Source: [Phialemoniopsis] sp. UDSM-2020 (taxonomy: Eukaryota; Ascomycota; Sordariomycetes; Thyridiales; Thyridiaceae). Taken from it: a stretch of 64,000 nt of DNA. Positions 47,603 to 57,473 of this stretch are shown here, in pieces (the first letter of the stretch is position 1; every line of letters starts with the position of its first letter). The stretch is taken from assembly GCA_018873225.1 (NCBI GenBank), contig JAEILZ010000004.1:434001-498000 (forward strand). The letters run 5' to 3'. The notes below the pieces were generated by a model. That model saw nothing but the letters and a program-made list of their open reading frames with translations. It was not told the DNA's origin and did not search any database. Both the position numbers and the translations under genes were made by a program.

Positions 47603-47934
47603 ATGTCACGATCAGCCATTTCGTCAAGCCAATTGCACAGTCTGGGCCATGTTATGTGCTCATCAAAGCCGAATGGCGGGTGCCAAGTTCAATTACCTGC
47701 TACGGGGCTGACGGGTAAAGAGCTACGAAGGATTCTGGATTCGAATTATCAGGACCAGTATTCAATTATGGTAGATCCATGGTTTCCGCATTTTGAGATT
47801 ATTGCTTGGTCTGCTAACATAGGCTGCAGCTTCGACGCGACCAATACACGATCACATTTCACGATCTCGACTGCGTCAGTCATATTGCCTTGCTAAATTC
47901 CAAGAGTGTCTCGCTAACGCATTTGAATATGTAG
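47603..47934 (+). CDS. Small two-exon protein, related to the gene at 43670
   Basis: Exon 47603-47770 (56 codons) and exon 47830-47934 join in phase 0 to about 90 residues. The intron has donor GTAGAT, branch CTAAC and acceptor TGCAG. The core LRRILDSNYQDQYSIM, then the intron, then LRRDQYTITFHDLD, aligns with the 75-residue protein at 43670 (LKRALDELCGPQDYSLM, then EQRGRWILKL). The intron is at the same position and phase in both. I do not recognise the family. The C-terminus is uncertain: the second exon reads on to a TAG at 47932 but another intron is possible. Confidence 0.48.
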
Positions 47935-48423
47935 AGCCAACTAGGCCTAAACTCCTTCTGAAATACGCGGCAGAAAGAGCATCATTGTCTAAAAACGACA
48001 TGAAGTCTCGCAAATGATGGACAGCGGAATTTTGGAATGCTTCATTTCCTCTCTCGTTCATACCGACGCTTTTAGGGTCATAAAACCAATTTAGTACAGT
48101 ACAAATCAACAGGTCCTGGCTGGCCCAGGTTCTTACTATCAAACCCTCAAATCACCATTCCATGGGAGTCCTGGTATGTGCTGTCTAAGGACTCTCAACG
48201 CTACCCGACCATTGACCGACGGCCTGAGATCCCATATGCCTTTTCTGAGCAAGGTGCCCTGACATGGATTGACGTCGCTTATGCCAGGTGCGAAAGTGGC
48301 TCAGGCACGGGATATGGGCTCGTTTTGGCGGAGGAGCTTGCGAGGGAGCAAACCAATGAGCTAGTAAACGTGGCTTCGAAGCCCACTGCTTTCGAAGAAG
48401 CATTCTATGCTTCCGAAAAATCA
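47935..48423. other. Intergenic region
   Basis: Readings on both strands (47876-48142 minus, 48178-48510 plus) have no motif, and the latter overlaps the 3' end of the DUF3445 gene. No gene accepted. Confidence 0.45.
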
Positions 48424-49777
48424 TCAAGAACGAAGGAAGTCGCAGACACTCTTTCCCCATCGTACCGCGCTCTTATATCTCCACATACCTGGCACATTGC
48501 CCTTCCCTAGGCCCTCGATTGCATCAGCAAACTGAATGCCCAGTCCTTCCTCTTTGACATCCTTCACAGGATACAAATACGTCTTGAACGAAAAGAGAAT
48601 TGAGTGTGTCTTGGGAAGCCGACTAAGGGTTTGCAACTCGATTCTTAAGAATGTCTGTCAAACCGTTAGTTGTCACCGACTCCTGAATGAGTAATTTGAC
48701 ATGGTTCGTCTAACCTTTTCCGGGTCGATGGTCTCCTCCTCCACTTGTTCCTCTGCGGTGACATGGTTACCCTTCGCATTGAACAGATCACCGTGCGTTT
48801 GGACCGTCCACTAATAGTGCATTTCATTAGTATTGATAACAATCAGGTTCAGGTGCAGTGCCATTATTCACATACATTTGTGCGCTTCACACTCTTGCCA
48901 GCCTCGAGCCTGCCAAAGAATCGCTCCATGCTGGGTCCGATCTTCTCATAGCCAGGCACGTTGGTGTGTATCTGCTTCATATGCTTGCCCAGCTTGCACG
49001 CTGGATCCCAGCCCGAGGGGAAACAGCACATGTAAGCCACGCACATGTGGCCTTCAGGTGTCGGCTTCAGTATGAAAAGGTCTTCCTCTACCGTGGACCC
49101 CATGATCTCTAGTGCCCTCAATGAGTCTTCGGGAGACTCGACCGGATGGGTCTCGGCAGTGACCAAGTTCTCGAAGGTGGTACCGTTGGGGTCGAGACGA
49201 AACATGGTTGGATATCGTGTTGGTAGATAGTTGCCGAGAAGGTAGGAATAAAGCTCACGAACGGCATCTTCCCCATCAGCCACACATCCGTGTACAGTCC
49301 CACTTTGATCTTGCATAAGACTCTTCCGAAGCTCTATCCGCTCAAGGTAGTCTCGATCGATGGTTATAAGGTCGGACGGGGTGTCGGACAACAAAGCTTC
49401 ACTCCTGTTAGCTCTACGGCTGCACGACCAGCCCACCTGAAACACTTTTCACTGACCCATTGTAATATGATAGACTGGCTTGAATGGTCGGAACGTCTTC
49501 GGCTCTTGTGACTTCCAATCGAAATCGGGAAGTGCTTGTAAAGGAGCTGGATCTGCAGTGGACACCTTGGACTCTCCGGAGCCAGCCCTCGAAAGTGACT
49601 GCGGATGGCGATTCCATATCTGATACTGTTTCAGGTCAACGGCTCATCAACCAACCCTAGAGAACTGAGGGGACCTACGATAAAGGCTCTAAAGACCCAC
49701 GTCAACCATAGGATAGCCGTGACAAGAATGCCCAGTTGAAGGACGGACGCGTTGGTCGTGAGACTAAGCGTGGACAT
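48424..49777 (-). CDS. DUF3445 / haem-dependent oxidative N-demethylase-like protein
   Basis: Five exons (49777-49679, 49625-49457, 49396-48876, 48810-48715, 48654-48424) give 371 residues. Residues 10-31 form one membrane anchor (GILVTAILWLTWVFRAFI). The rest has the family pattern: FRPFKPVYHITM, IDRDYLERIELRK, YLPTRYPTMFRL, EEDLFILKPT, CFPSGWDP, IHTNVPGYEKIGPSMERFF, then LPKTHSILFSFKTYLYP and a VPGMWRYKSAVRWG tail. Bacterial relatives (HODM) bind haem and oxidatively demethylate dimethylamine; fungal members are barely studied. Intron 2 is placed with acceptor TGAAG at 49397 so that ITM-ALLSDTPSDL stays in frame. The start is 597 bases from the divergent Zn2Cys6 gene, so the two may share a promoter and form the left end of the cluster. 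Confidence 0.85.
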
Positions 49778-50374
49778 TCTCCTGACGTGTGGAAGCATTT
49801 AAAGGCTTCCTTCGTCAATCACAACGACTTGATCATGATTCCATGATGAGGGTTCGCATCTACTTATACATGGCATCAGCCTCCTGTAATGTTCCACATC
49901 ATGGGCAAGACGACCGCGCCGCCTGCTCTCCATATCTTTCCTTTCCGAGCATAGTGCGGTGAGACGGCCTAGGCCCAAGACTGCTCTCAATTCACTACCA
50001 TATTTGGTCTAGTCTGAGGACGCGAGACGTGGCAAAGTTTGCGGGGAATAGATAACCGACGCGGAGAAAGACGAGTTCGCGGCATCCACTTCATGATACA
50101 CACGATAACGAGTGACAGGCTCCTGATTCCGTGCAATTGCCGCAGTCATCAAGAGATCCCTGAATGGCATTCAGATCTGTCGGCAGCTTAGCGCAAGTCT
50201 TTGATAGAAAGGCGTGTGCATCTTCGAAGCGATTTCGGCCTGCTAGTGACGAATACTGACGCCATCGCATTGCAAGGCTTATCTAGTGGGTCTTCACACT
50301 CGGCATCAACGTGACTCGAGATCTCACCTCTGCGTCACGGAATGCACACGCTCCTGTTTGATCATATCGAAGCA
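49778..50374. promoter_or_regulatory. Divergent promoter region, DUF3445 gene and Zn2Cys6 gene
   Basis: No coding sequence recognised. It separates the divergent starts at 49777 and 50375 and should carry both promoters; no clear TATA was found. An in-frame ATG at 50342 could extend the regulator by 11 residues. Confidence 0.4.
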
Positions 50375-51816
50375 ATGAAGGAAGTATCCCATAGGAAACG
50401 CCCATACATACCCAAAACCAAAGGTCTAGGCCCCAACCTGCCCACTGTATCTGGCGAAATCGGAGTTCTTACGATAAACATCTACAGGTTGTCACCCCTG
50501 CTCTCGACGACGCATACATTGTGACCGCACTGAGCCCCATTGTCAGAAGTGTATAACGAGAGGGTTAAAATGCACTGGTCTGGGGCTACGTGTACGCATC
50601 GTTTCGGGAGGCCCGCCGACGACTAAGGGTACCAAGGCTGTTCAGAATCCCGACTTCCAAAATTCATCGAGCAGCCCTTTACAAGTAGAATTACAGCCAT
50701 ACAGGGTACCATGCTGGAAGGAAGCCATGTGTCTTTACTGTAAGTACCTGGTCCTACTTGGCCAGGAACATGTTAACACGGCTATATAGTCTCTAAACAT
50801 ATCTCCAAAGAGATGATTGCTGTTGACGGGCAACATAATGGATGGCGGCACGTGGTTCTTCCGTTCGCTCACGAAGATGAGCTGGTCTTGAACGCCGTCG
50901 TAACCGTTTCGCTTTTCCATATGTGTCTCAACGGACCTGCCTCCGGAAGCTACCCATCTTTGGCTCGGTCTGGCAATGACAAGCCTTGGGCTTTGCCTGG
51001 GCTCCCAAATCCAAACGAGATGTACAGAACGGTTATTTCAGGGTTGAAACTATACTCCAACCTGGAAAGCCACGAAACAAGGAAGAGGCATTCTGTACTG
51101 ATGACCATCCTTGTTCTGCTTGTCGGCGCTTTGGTATCAGGGTTGCCTGACTTTCCAATGCTCTTCCGCATGCTCCAGGCCGCGGTTTCAGCAAGTGAAG
51201 ACGACGGCGGATTGAGGAGCAATGAACTGGAGGATTTCATCATGCCACAGGTCAACAAGTAGGTCAAGTATCTTTTGAGATTTAAAATCTAGACTGATGA
51301 TGATCTTTCAGGTTTCGAGTCTATTCCGCGCCATTGTTAAGCGAAAGATTGGGCCTGCAAGTGATACCCTCGCCGGAGTACTCTGCCCGCCTTCTCGGGT
51401 GCTTGACCAGTCGACTTCACGACACTCCTGAGCATATTATCACAGCTTCTTTTATCACAGATATCGTGCAACAGGCTCTCAACATCTACATAGGCGGAAC
51501 TAAGTCAACTACAAGCCCATCGAGCGATACGAACGAGTCGATCACGCGCGTGCAACACTTCAAGGAGACGCTCGAAGCCTTTCCAGCCGGTGTACCTGGG
51601 GAGGAAGTCCTGGTCTGGGCAAGCTTCATAGCCGCGTCAGCATGTACCCTAGATGAGCATAAGGAGTTCTTCGAGACCACGCTGATCAGGCATCATGCAA
51701 GGAGCGGCTTTGCCAATATTCTTGAGGCAATCAAGGTTCTGCGGCAAATATGGCAGAAGGAATCTTTGGAAAGATGGACCAAGTCAATAGCGATGTCTCG
51801 GGTATTGATAATGTAA
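50375..51816 (+). CDS. Zn2Cys6 transcription factor, likely cluster regulator
   Basis: Four exons (50375-50423, 50488-50739, 50790-51258, 51312-51816) give 424 residues. A basic start (SHRKRPYIPKTKG) leads across the first intron into a perfect zinc cluster: Cys18, 21, 28, 35, 38 and 45. The C-terminal region has YFSKHISKEMIAVDG, WRHVVLPFAHEDELVLNAVV and VSLFHM, the start of the fungal regulatory domain PF11951, and continues to a normal end. The first intron (50424-50487) splits the cluster inside the glycine before Cys18. It is divergent from the DUF3445 gene and in line with the acyltransferase, the usual place for a pathway-specific activator. The targets are inferred only from position. 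Confidence 0.87.
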
Positions 51817-52393
51817 GCAGTCTGTATCCCAGACTGCTGTGCGTTTGAAATCATCAGGATCAAAGCACCCATGAATCCGTTGTCGTGCCGCAGGCCTACA
51901 CCTTCGTGAATTCAAGGATAGCAGTATGTGGCTTACTTGCGGGGTGAATCCCAATTGTACGACTGTCGACCATCTATCAGGGTGGAAGTTATGTAAGGTG
52001 TACAACTAATCTTGATCGAGGTCTCTTCTCACTGCGCCATTCATGTGTGCACGTAGGGCAGAACACCTTCCAGTGGACCTATCGATGGGACGGGTCAATG
52101 GTATCTTCTTGCGGTTCCGTCTAAACCACCACTCAATTACTCGATTAGGCAGGTGCTGTCATCTGCATGTAGCATTGCATCTGAAGTAGATCAGGTCCAA
52201 GAGTCCGCGGCAAACGACCAGGCGAACTTCCGAGATCTTCCTTGCAAATCAACCGGGACAAGCCGTCCGCACACTTCCACAATTCCTGATCACTCTCGAA
52301 CATACTTCTTTCCTACACTGCTTTCCAGCTAATCAATCGTTGTATCAGCTTTGTCGAATACAGTCACTGCTTCTTAGCTAGGATAAAATAGTG
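51817..52393. other. Intergenic region before the acyltransferase
   Basis: No gene seen. A further 3' exon of the regulator is possible (GTAAGC at 51812, acceptor ATCAG near 51860, about 15 codons), but ending at 51816 fits the family better. Confidence 0.4.
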
Positions 52394-53915
52394 ATGCCCC
52401 ACGTCCAAGAATTCCATCTTCATCCCTATGGCTGGCAAGATGACCCCGAGGAGGAGCGATTCAAGCTTTCAACACTCGACTACCTGACCACAACAACATG
52501 GACGAGTATGGCTCTCTATTTCAAGCTGGATGAGAAAGATTCAACGTTTGTTTCGGTCCCTCTCGGTTTCCTGTGCGGCAAATTTGCTGATTCAAGCTAG
52601 AACACACATTGCCTCGGTCCTCAAGGGAGGTCTGGAGCGGACTCTCAGCCAGACAAGGCACCTAGTCGGCACTATTGAGAAAGATAGAGACGGTCACCAC
52701 TCTATCGTCCGGAAGAGATCCACTACTGTCAAGTTTGTTGTTCAACACCTCACTGCGGCTGAGTTCCCGTCGTATGAAACGATCTCAAAAGGTCACTTTC
52801 TCTCAAGTGTCCTTGGCAGCATTCCAGTACTATGCAACGAGCCCATGACTTGCGGCAGCAAGCCGGAAGCCCACCCTGACAACAGTCCGGCTCTATCATC
52901 GTTCAAGGCCAGCTTTATCCCTGGCAATGGTCTGATCTTCAATATTCACACCCACCATTATAGCACTGGTATCCTGAGTTTCTCCGCCCTGGTTCAGCAA
53001 TTAGCAGAGAACTGCTGCGCTATTGCAAAAGGGTCACCATTCCCTTTTTGGGACATGAGATGCCTTGATCGCAGTCTCTTTGGGCCAATGAGCTTCGACA
53101 GACCATCAAACAAAGAGTTGCAAGTCGAAGCACCTCCAAGACCAGAGCGCAACACCCAACACAGACCATCGCAGTCGATGCTCTTTCACTTAGGCAAGAG
53201 CAAGGGTGCGGAGCTCAAAAAGGTCGTTGCATCCAAGGACGGCTGGATATCTACATACAACGCCATGACGGCACTGGTGTGGCGGACCCTCACGAAGATT
53301 CGGCGGCCGCTCTATCAGCCTGAGTCAGCTTATACGCCGCTTTGGGCAGAGGGCGTAAGCATCGCCAAGCTGTTCACTGATCCGCCGATGCCGGCCCGCA
53401 TGCAGGGCAATCTGCAAATCGATATCACTTCGACCATGATGGATATACCACCCTTGACGGTGGAAGAAATCCTCTCGGCGCCGTTGTCTATGCTAGCCAG
53501 CTACGCGCGTCGAATGACGGACAGTGTCACTGCCGAGATGCTGGCTGACAGGTTGCAGAAGCTCGCGCATGTGCGCAACAAATGGGACTTGTCGATCAAT
53601 GTGGACTCTTTCCCGCCCATGTCGCTGCTATTTACCGACTGGCGATATGCAAATGTCTGTGCATTCGACTTTGGCTTCGGCTCGCCGGCCGCGTTTCGCC
53701 ACTTGTTTGGCGGCGTTCCACTTTGCCAGGCCTTGGTATACCCACCACACAAAGGTCCCGCAGGGGATGACGAGGGAATGGAAGTACAAATCACCGTCGA
53801 GACAGAGCTTGCACAGAAGCTTCTCGATGACGCAGAGTTCAGCAAGTACTTCGAGTTCAGGGGTCTTGATGCGTGGGAAGAAGGAAGCCCGGGTAACGAG
53901 AAGTCGAAGCTCTAA
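52394..53915 (+). CDS. Transferase-family (PF02458-like) acyltransferase, HxxxD altered
   Basis: Two exons (52394-52545 and 52601-53915) give 488 residues. The fold of the BAHD/trichothecene O-acetyltransferase family is visible: LSTLDYLTTTTWTSMALYF at the start, the active-site segment FNIHTHHYSTGILSFSAL, a mid-domain ISTYNAMTALVWRTLTK, and the C-terminal DFGFG at 407-411, the counterpart of DFGWG. The catalytic HHxxxD motif reads His169-His170-Tyr-Ser-Thr-Gly174: the general-base His is kept but the Asp is Gly. Members transfer acyl groups from CoA to alcohols or amines of secondary metabolites. The intron uses donor GTTTGT and acceptor CTAG; the alternative acceptor CAAG gives a stop. It lies directly after the Zn2Cys6 regulator. 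Confidence 0.85.
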
Positions 53916-55849
53916 CCGCTCTGCTCCAAGCTTCTAGTAGAACTAGATAGTGCACGATGTTCATCAAAGCAACCTCCTTGAGGATAGTTAGAAACAAAGG
54001 CATAGGCATCCATTAGTCCATGCGACAGTGTGGGCCCCTGAACTCAATCCCGCCGCACTACGGCAGAAGCCGCTGCAAGCCTCCCGTCGACGATCTTACT
54101 CGTCAGCAGATTTGCGGACCTCCCTGGTAGGTCAGTAGAGGAATATCTACAATTGGTTACTCCGCGTTCCCTCGGATTCTCATCTGACGACTGCATCAAT
54201 GCCAGTCCGAGGAGGGCAGGATCGGTTGCAGAGAGGATTGCAGAGAGGATTGCAGAGAAGATGCTTTAATGCAGCAATGATGACGACTGCGATATGAAGA
54301 GGAGCGGTGAGAACTGAATCAAGTATGATAAACGAACGTTGATAGGCCAAGCGGACATGAAGCGAAGGATAAACGCAGGTGTGCGAGACGACGGCTCGGC
54401 CTTGCAGGTATCAGTTGACCCGAAGTCCCCGGATGGAGCTGCAATTTTCTACATGCAGGAGGAAATCGACATATCACGTCACAATGGGTGGAGTAAGGGG
54501 TTATCTGTAGGTGTTCCGTGCATAGAACAGCAAAGCCCGCATCTCAGACGCGCATCCTACCAATCCTCAAGTGGGGTCGTCAAGACTTCCTACATGATCG
54601 CCGATGCGTGAGGCTTTTAATGTCCGTTTTTGCGCGCTCCGAGCTTCCAAAAGCGTTGGTCGCGGCAGTATTACTACGGTTTCACTGCATAGAGCGAGTG
54701 CACAAGCGCTTACACGCCTTCTTTCTGCGTCCGATACTGCTCAGGTAGGACCTATTGCAATCCAGCCCTACAGGTTGCACTGCAGAGAAGACGTGGCGCA
54801 GTTTCACCTAGACTTCTTGCCCGACCCGGTCATACCCAAAAAAGAATTCTTCAGAAATTATTCGGCCGAGTGATAGTGAATGTTCTTCTGTGTACCAAGC
54901 AGAGAAGGTTTTCGCGAACGTTGAGACAATGAACATATCGGGAAGCCATCACAGGAGGAACAACTCACATGACCGGCGGCTGATTGTGGAGGACCCAGAC
55001 TAATGTTAACCTTCAACAGCCATCTTTCAAGTAACCTTCGGGATTTTCCTGAAGGACGAAACACATGTACTCCGGAGGCCAAGTACATCTCATCAGATTC
55101 ATTCGGAGTCCAAGTGCGGCATGTTGCAATTCAGGACACGTGAAAGCAGCGTCTTACCAAGATGTTGCCGAGACACTATGATGATGATTTAATGGATGAT
55201 CTTGGCATTTTTGCGAGAGCTTTCCTCTCTGCTATGCCTCCGCGTCTATCATCTTGTTTGGACTAGTCTCATATTCACTACTCTATACACTCGAGACGTC
55301 CTAAATGTTCAAAAGTACCTGTTTTCTGCAAATGTGTGGAGACTGGCCTTCGGATGTTTTGGCTCAGGATGTAATTCCATGATCCGGTAGGTCAATGCCG
55401 TCGCTGCTACTCCATCGAATTGCTTATTGCGTCTCAGCTGCATGGCCACTCCGCTGTAGTCTCCAGTCACTCGCTATGTACTCGACTTGCTGTGGCAAAT
55501 TTGGGTAGACATAGGCAGTGACGCGTAACTCTTCAACTCGCAATCGCCGCAATTGATGCTCACCGCATATTCATATTGTATCTAGGTCTAAGTATATCCC
55601 TTAAAGGTGTAAGTATACTATGTCTCAGATTGTTATTACATCTCGAGGAGGATCAATCGCTATACCTATCACTTCCTAAAAGGGAAGGTATGGATGTGTC
55701 GCCTGGGTTGCCAAGTATTCCTTCAGCAAACAACTTCCCTTCACGAAGATCCTATCATATGCAATCCTCAATAGGTGCCTATCACGAAGGACAACATCAC
55801 ATGTTCATACTACCCCTACACTACAATTACTTCGAAAGATTGCCAGAGG
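53916..55849. other. Gene-poor stretch of 1.9 kb inside the cluster
   Basis: Short readings (plus 54339-54611 and 54604-54873, minus 54858-55088, plus 55196-55390) show no motif and no coherent splicing. A short tandem repeat lies at 54226. Decay of a former gene is possible but not shown. Confidence 0.4.
54226..54260. repeat. 12-bp tandem repeat, about three copies
   Basis: The unit ttgcagagagga is repeated almost three times (the last copy ends ttgcagagaag). It lies in non-coding DNA after the acyltransferase gene. Confidence 0.65.
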
Positions 55850-56878
55850 TCATGGCATCCACATAGGCAGGTGCAGTGGCTGCGTGCTATGTAGTTCCAT
55901 TGTGTCTTGATAACCCGATACATGTCCATCTAGTTTCGGTCGACGTGTAAATACCACCAACATATCCCGAGTCGTCGGCTGGGACGTTTCCAGCTGGTGT
56001 ACTGACGTGACACTGTGCTTGAAGTCGTGATCGACAAACATGAGAGTGTCTAGGAAGTGTTGATGGTGGACCCGGCCCCGTATCAGCGTCGGATCCGTCT
56101 CACAGGTCTGCACTCCAGTCGTTTCCCTGTTGTCGTGCATGAATGTAACGGCACTGTCGGGACGCATGTTGTGACTTCCAAGAAACACTGTCATGGTGTG
56201 GTCAGACCCGTCAGAGTGAACTCCTTCGAGTGCTGGTTCGCCGAAGATGCCGTTCTTCTTGGACGTATGCGTACGCGCATTGAACATCGTGCAGATCCAA
56301 GCGGGGGAAGAATAGTCGAGGCGGTCTCGAGGCGAGACAGGGACCCCCTGAAAGATGAGGGCCTTGAAGATCATTAGAGCTTGCACAACAGTGTTGCCTT
56401 GCATGTCTGTCGGGGTCTCGTCGAACATTCGCGGGATTCCCGAATCATGCCGCTTGTAGTCCTCATGGACTGTTAGCGTGTAAGGTTGAGTCTCAAGCCG
56501 GCTTATGCTGCGCGTCTCGGGGTCAATACAGTATCGACCGTATGTCACCGAACGGTAGTCGAGTGTTGGGTCAGGCCCCGTGAGGTCGCTGATCTCTTTG
56601 ATAGACGCAAAGTCGTCCTGTCTCGCCCCAAGACCTTCTAGAATAGAGACCATGTCTTCTCCTTGGACGAAGATGAATCTGTTCTGTAGGTAGGTTTTGC
56701 GGAGAGCCATGATAGTTGCGATTGCCTCATAGAACCGTGCGTCATATCGCCTCTCCAGGACATTCAAAATGTGAACTCCTCGTCGAGGGGCCTTGTGCCC
56801 ACTGCCGTTGAGAAAAGGCATTACTGTGTGATGATGGATGTGGTGCAAACTTTCAAGTTCGAGAGCGCAAGTTGACAC
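55850..56878 (-). CDS. 2-oxoglutarate/Fe(II) amino-acid hydroxylase-like (PF10014 type)
   Basis: Intronless, 342 residues, or 323 if it starts at Met20. The core matches the 2OG-Fe dioxygenase family that includes bacterial L-isoleucine hydroxylase: LEGVHSDGSDH with metal ligands His221 and Asp223, then TVFLGSHNM, TLMFVDHDFKHSVTSV with distal His288, and a candidate 2-oxoglutarate Arg in VVFTRRP. Known members hydroxylate free amino acids, so a free or modified amino-acid substrate is a reasonable guess. A TATA element lies only 30 bases before the first ATG, which argues that translation starts at Met20 (56821). The gene is divergent from the PLP enzyme with 595 bases between, suggesting co-regulation. 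Confidence 0.83.
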   Translation of the reverse strand: MSTCALELESLHHIHHHTVMPFLNGSGHKAPRRGVHILNVLERRYDARFYEAIATIMALRKTYLQNRFIFVQGEDMVSILEGLGARQDDFASIKEISDLTGPDPTLDYRSVTYGRYCIDPETRSISRLETQPYTLTVHEDYKRHDSGIPRMFDETPTDMQGNTVVQALMIFKALIFQGVPVSPRDRLDYSSPAWICTMFNARTHTSKKNGIFGEPALEGVHSDGSDHTMTVFLGSHNMRPDSAVTFMHDNRETTGVQTCETDPTLIRGRVHHQHFLDTLMFVDHDFKHSVTSVHQLETSQPTTRDMLVVFTRRPKLDGHVSGYQDTMELHSTQPLHLPMWMP

Positions 56879-56907
56879 AGCTCAACCAAGTATGAACACA
56901 GCACTTC

Positions 56908-56913
56908 TTTATA
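56908..56913 (-). promoter_or_regulatory. TATA box of the PF10014-type gene
   Basis: On the minus strand TATAAA lies 30 bases before the first possible ATG (56878) and 87 before the second (56821). If it is used, transcripts would start near 56880. Confidence 0.4.
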
Positions 56914-57279
56914 CATCACATTGGATTGACGATGACCTTTCGACCTCCCCTCACCAGTCTCCTTGTCGAATGTGTTTTCGGACACTGTGGACCTGTTGCA
57001 TCATGCTCTACTGCTTACTTGTTTCGGAAGGTCGGCTCAGACCCGTAATGTAGACCGAGCCTCTCATGTCCGTCCACGTCTACACGGGACAGGCAAGTCC
57101 CTACATCCGTATGTACGGTCTACTGCAAGGGTTAGTTGCTATGTACGACATATGTCATATTATGGAGATAATCAGCCCTCGTATCCCAGCTAAAGTAAAA
57201 GAGTAAAAGTCAGGGGCGTCAGATCAGTCTGTTGGAGCTCGACTACTCCACCGCTATTCCCAACTTGGGGAAGATCCTG

Positions 57280-57285
57280 TATAAA
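57280..57285 (+). promoter_or_regulatory. TATA box of the PLP enzyme gene
   Basis: TATAAA lies about 190 bases before the ATG at 57474. An in-frame reading extends upstream to 57294, but that start would lie only a few bases after the TATA, so 57474 is preferred. Confidence 0.45.
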
Positions 57286-57473
57286 GATTACGTGTGGTAC
57301 TTTCCCATATACCTATGATGGTTCTATATGGCATTCCCACAGATTCTGGTCCATCATCCATCTCCTTTCCGCTACTGACATCCATCTTGAGCTGGTGCTT
57401 TGTATTCCAACATACCTCTAGAGACCACGACTCCTTCTATCGCTGTTGGCTCTTCCCTGTGACAGTTTTCACG

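Larger units (their letters stand above)
56879..57473. promoter_or_regulatory. Divergent promoter, PF10014-type gene and PLP enzyme
   Basis: Non-coding region between divergent starts. It holds TATA elements on both strands (minus 56908-56913, plus 57280-57285) and GC-rich words such as aaggtcggctc (57027-57037) and agaccgagcc (57052-57061) that could bind a zinc-cluster protein. Confidence 0.45.

Noticed and set aside
48178..48510. Plus-strand reading of 110 codons
   Set aside because: Overlaps the conserved 3' exon of the DUF3445 gene on the other strand and has no motif.
54339..54873. Two overlapping plus-strand readings of about 90 codons inside the cluster
   Set aside because: No motif, poor start context, different frames without splice signals that join them.
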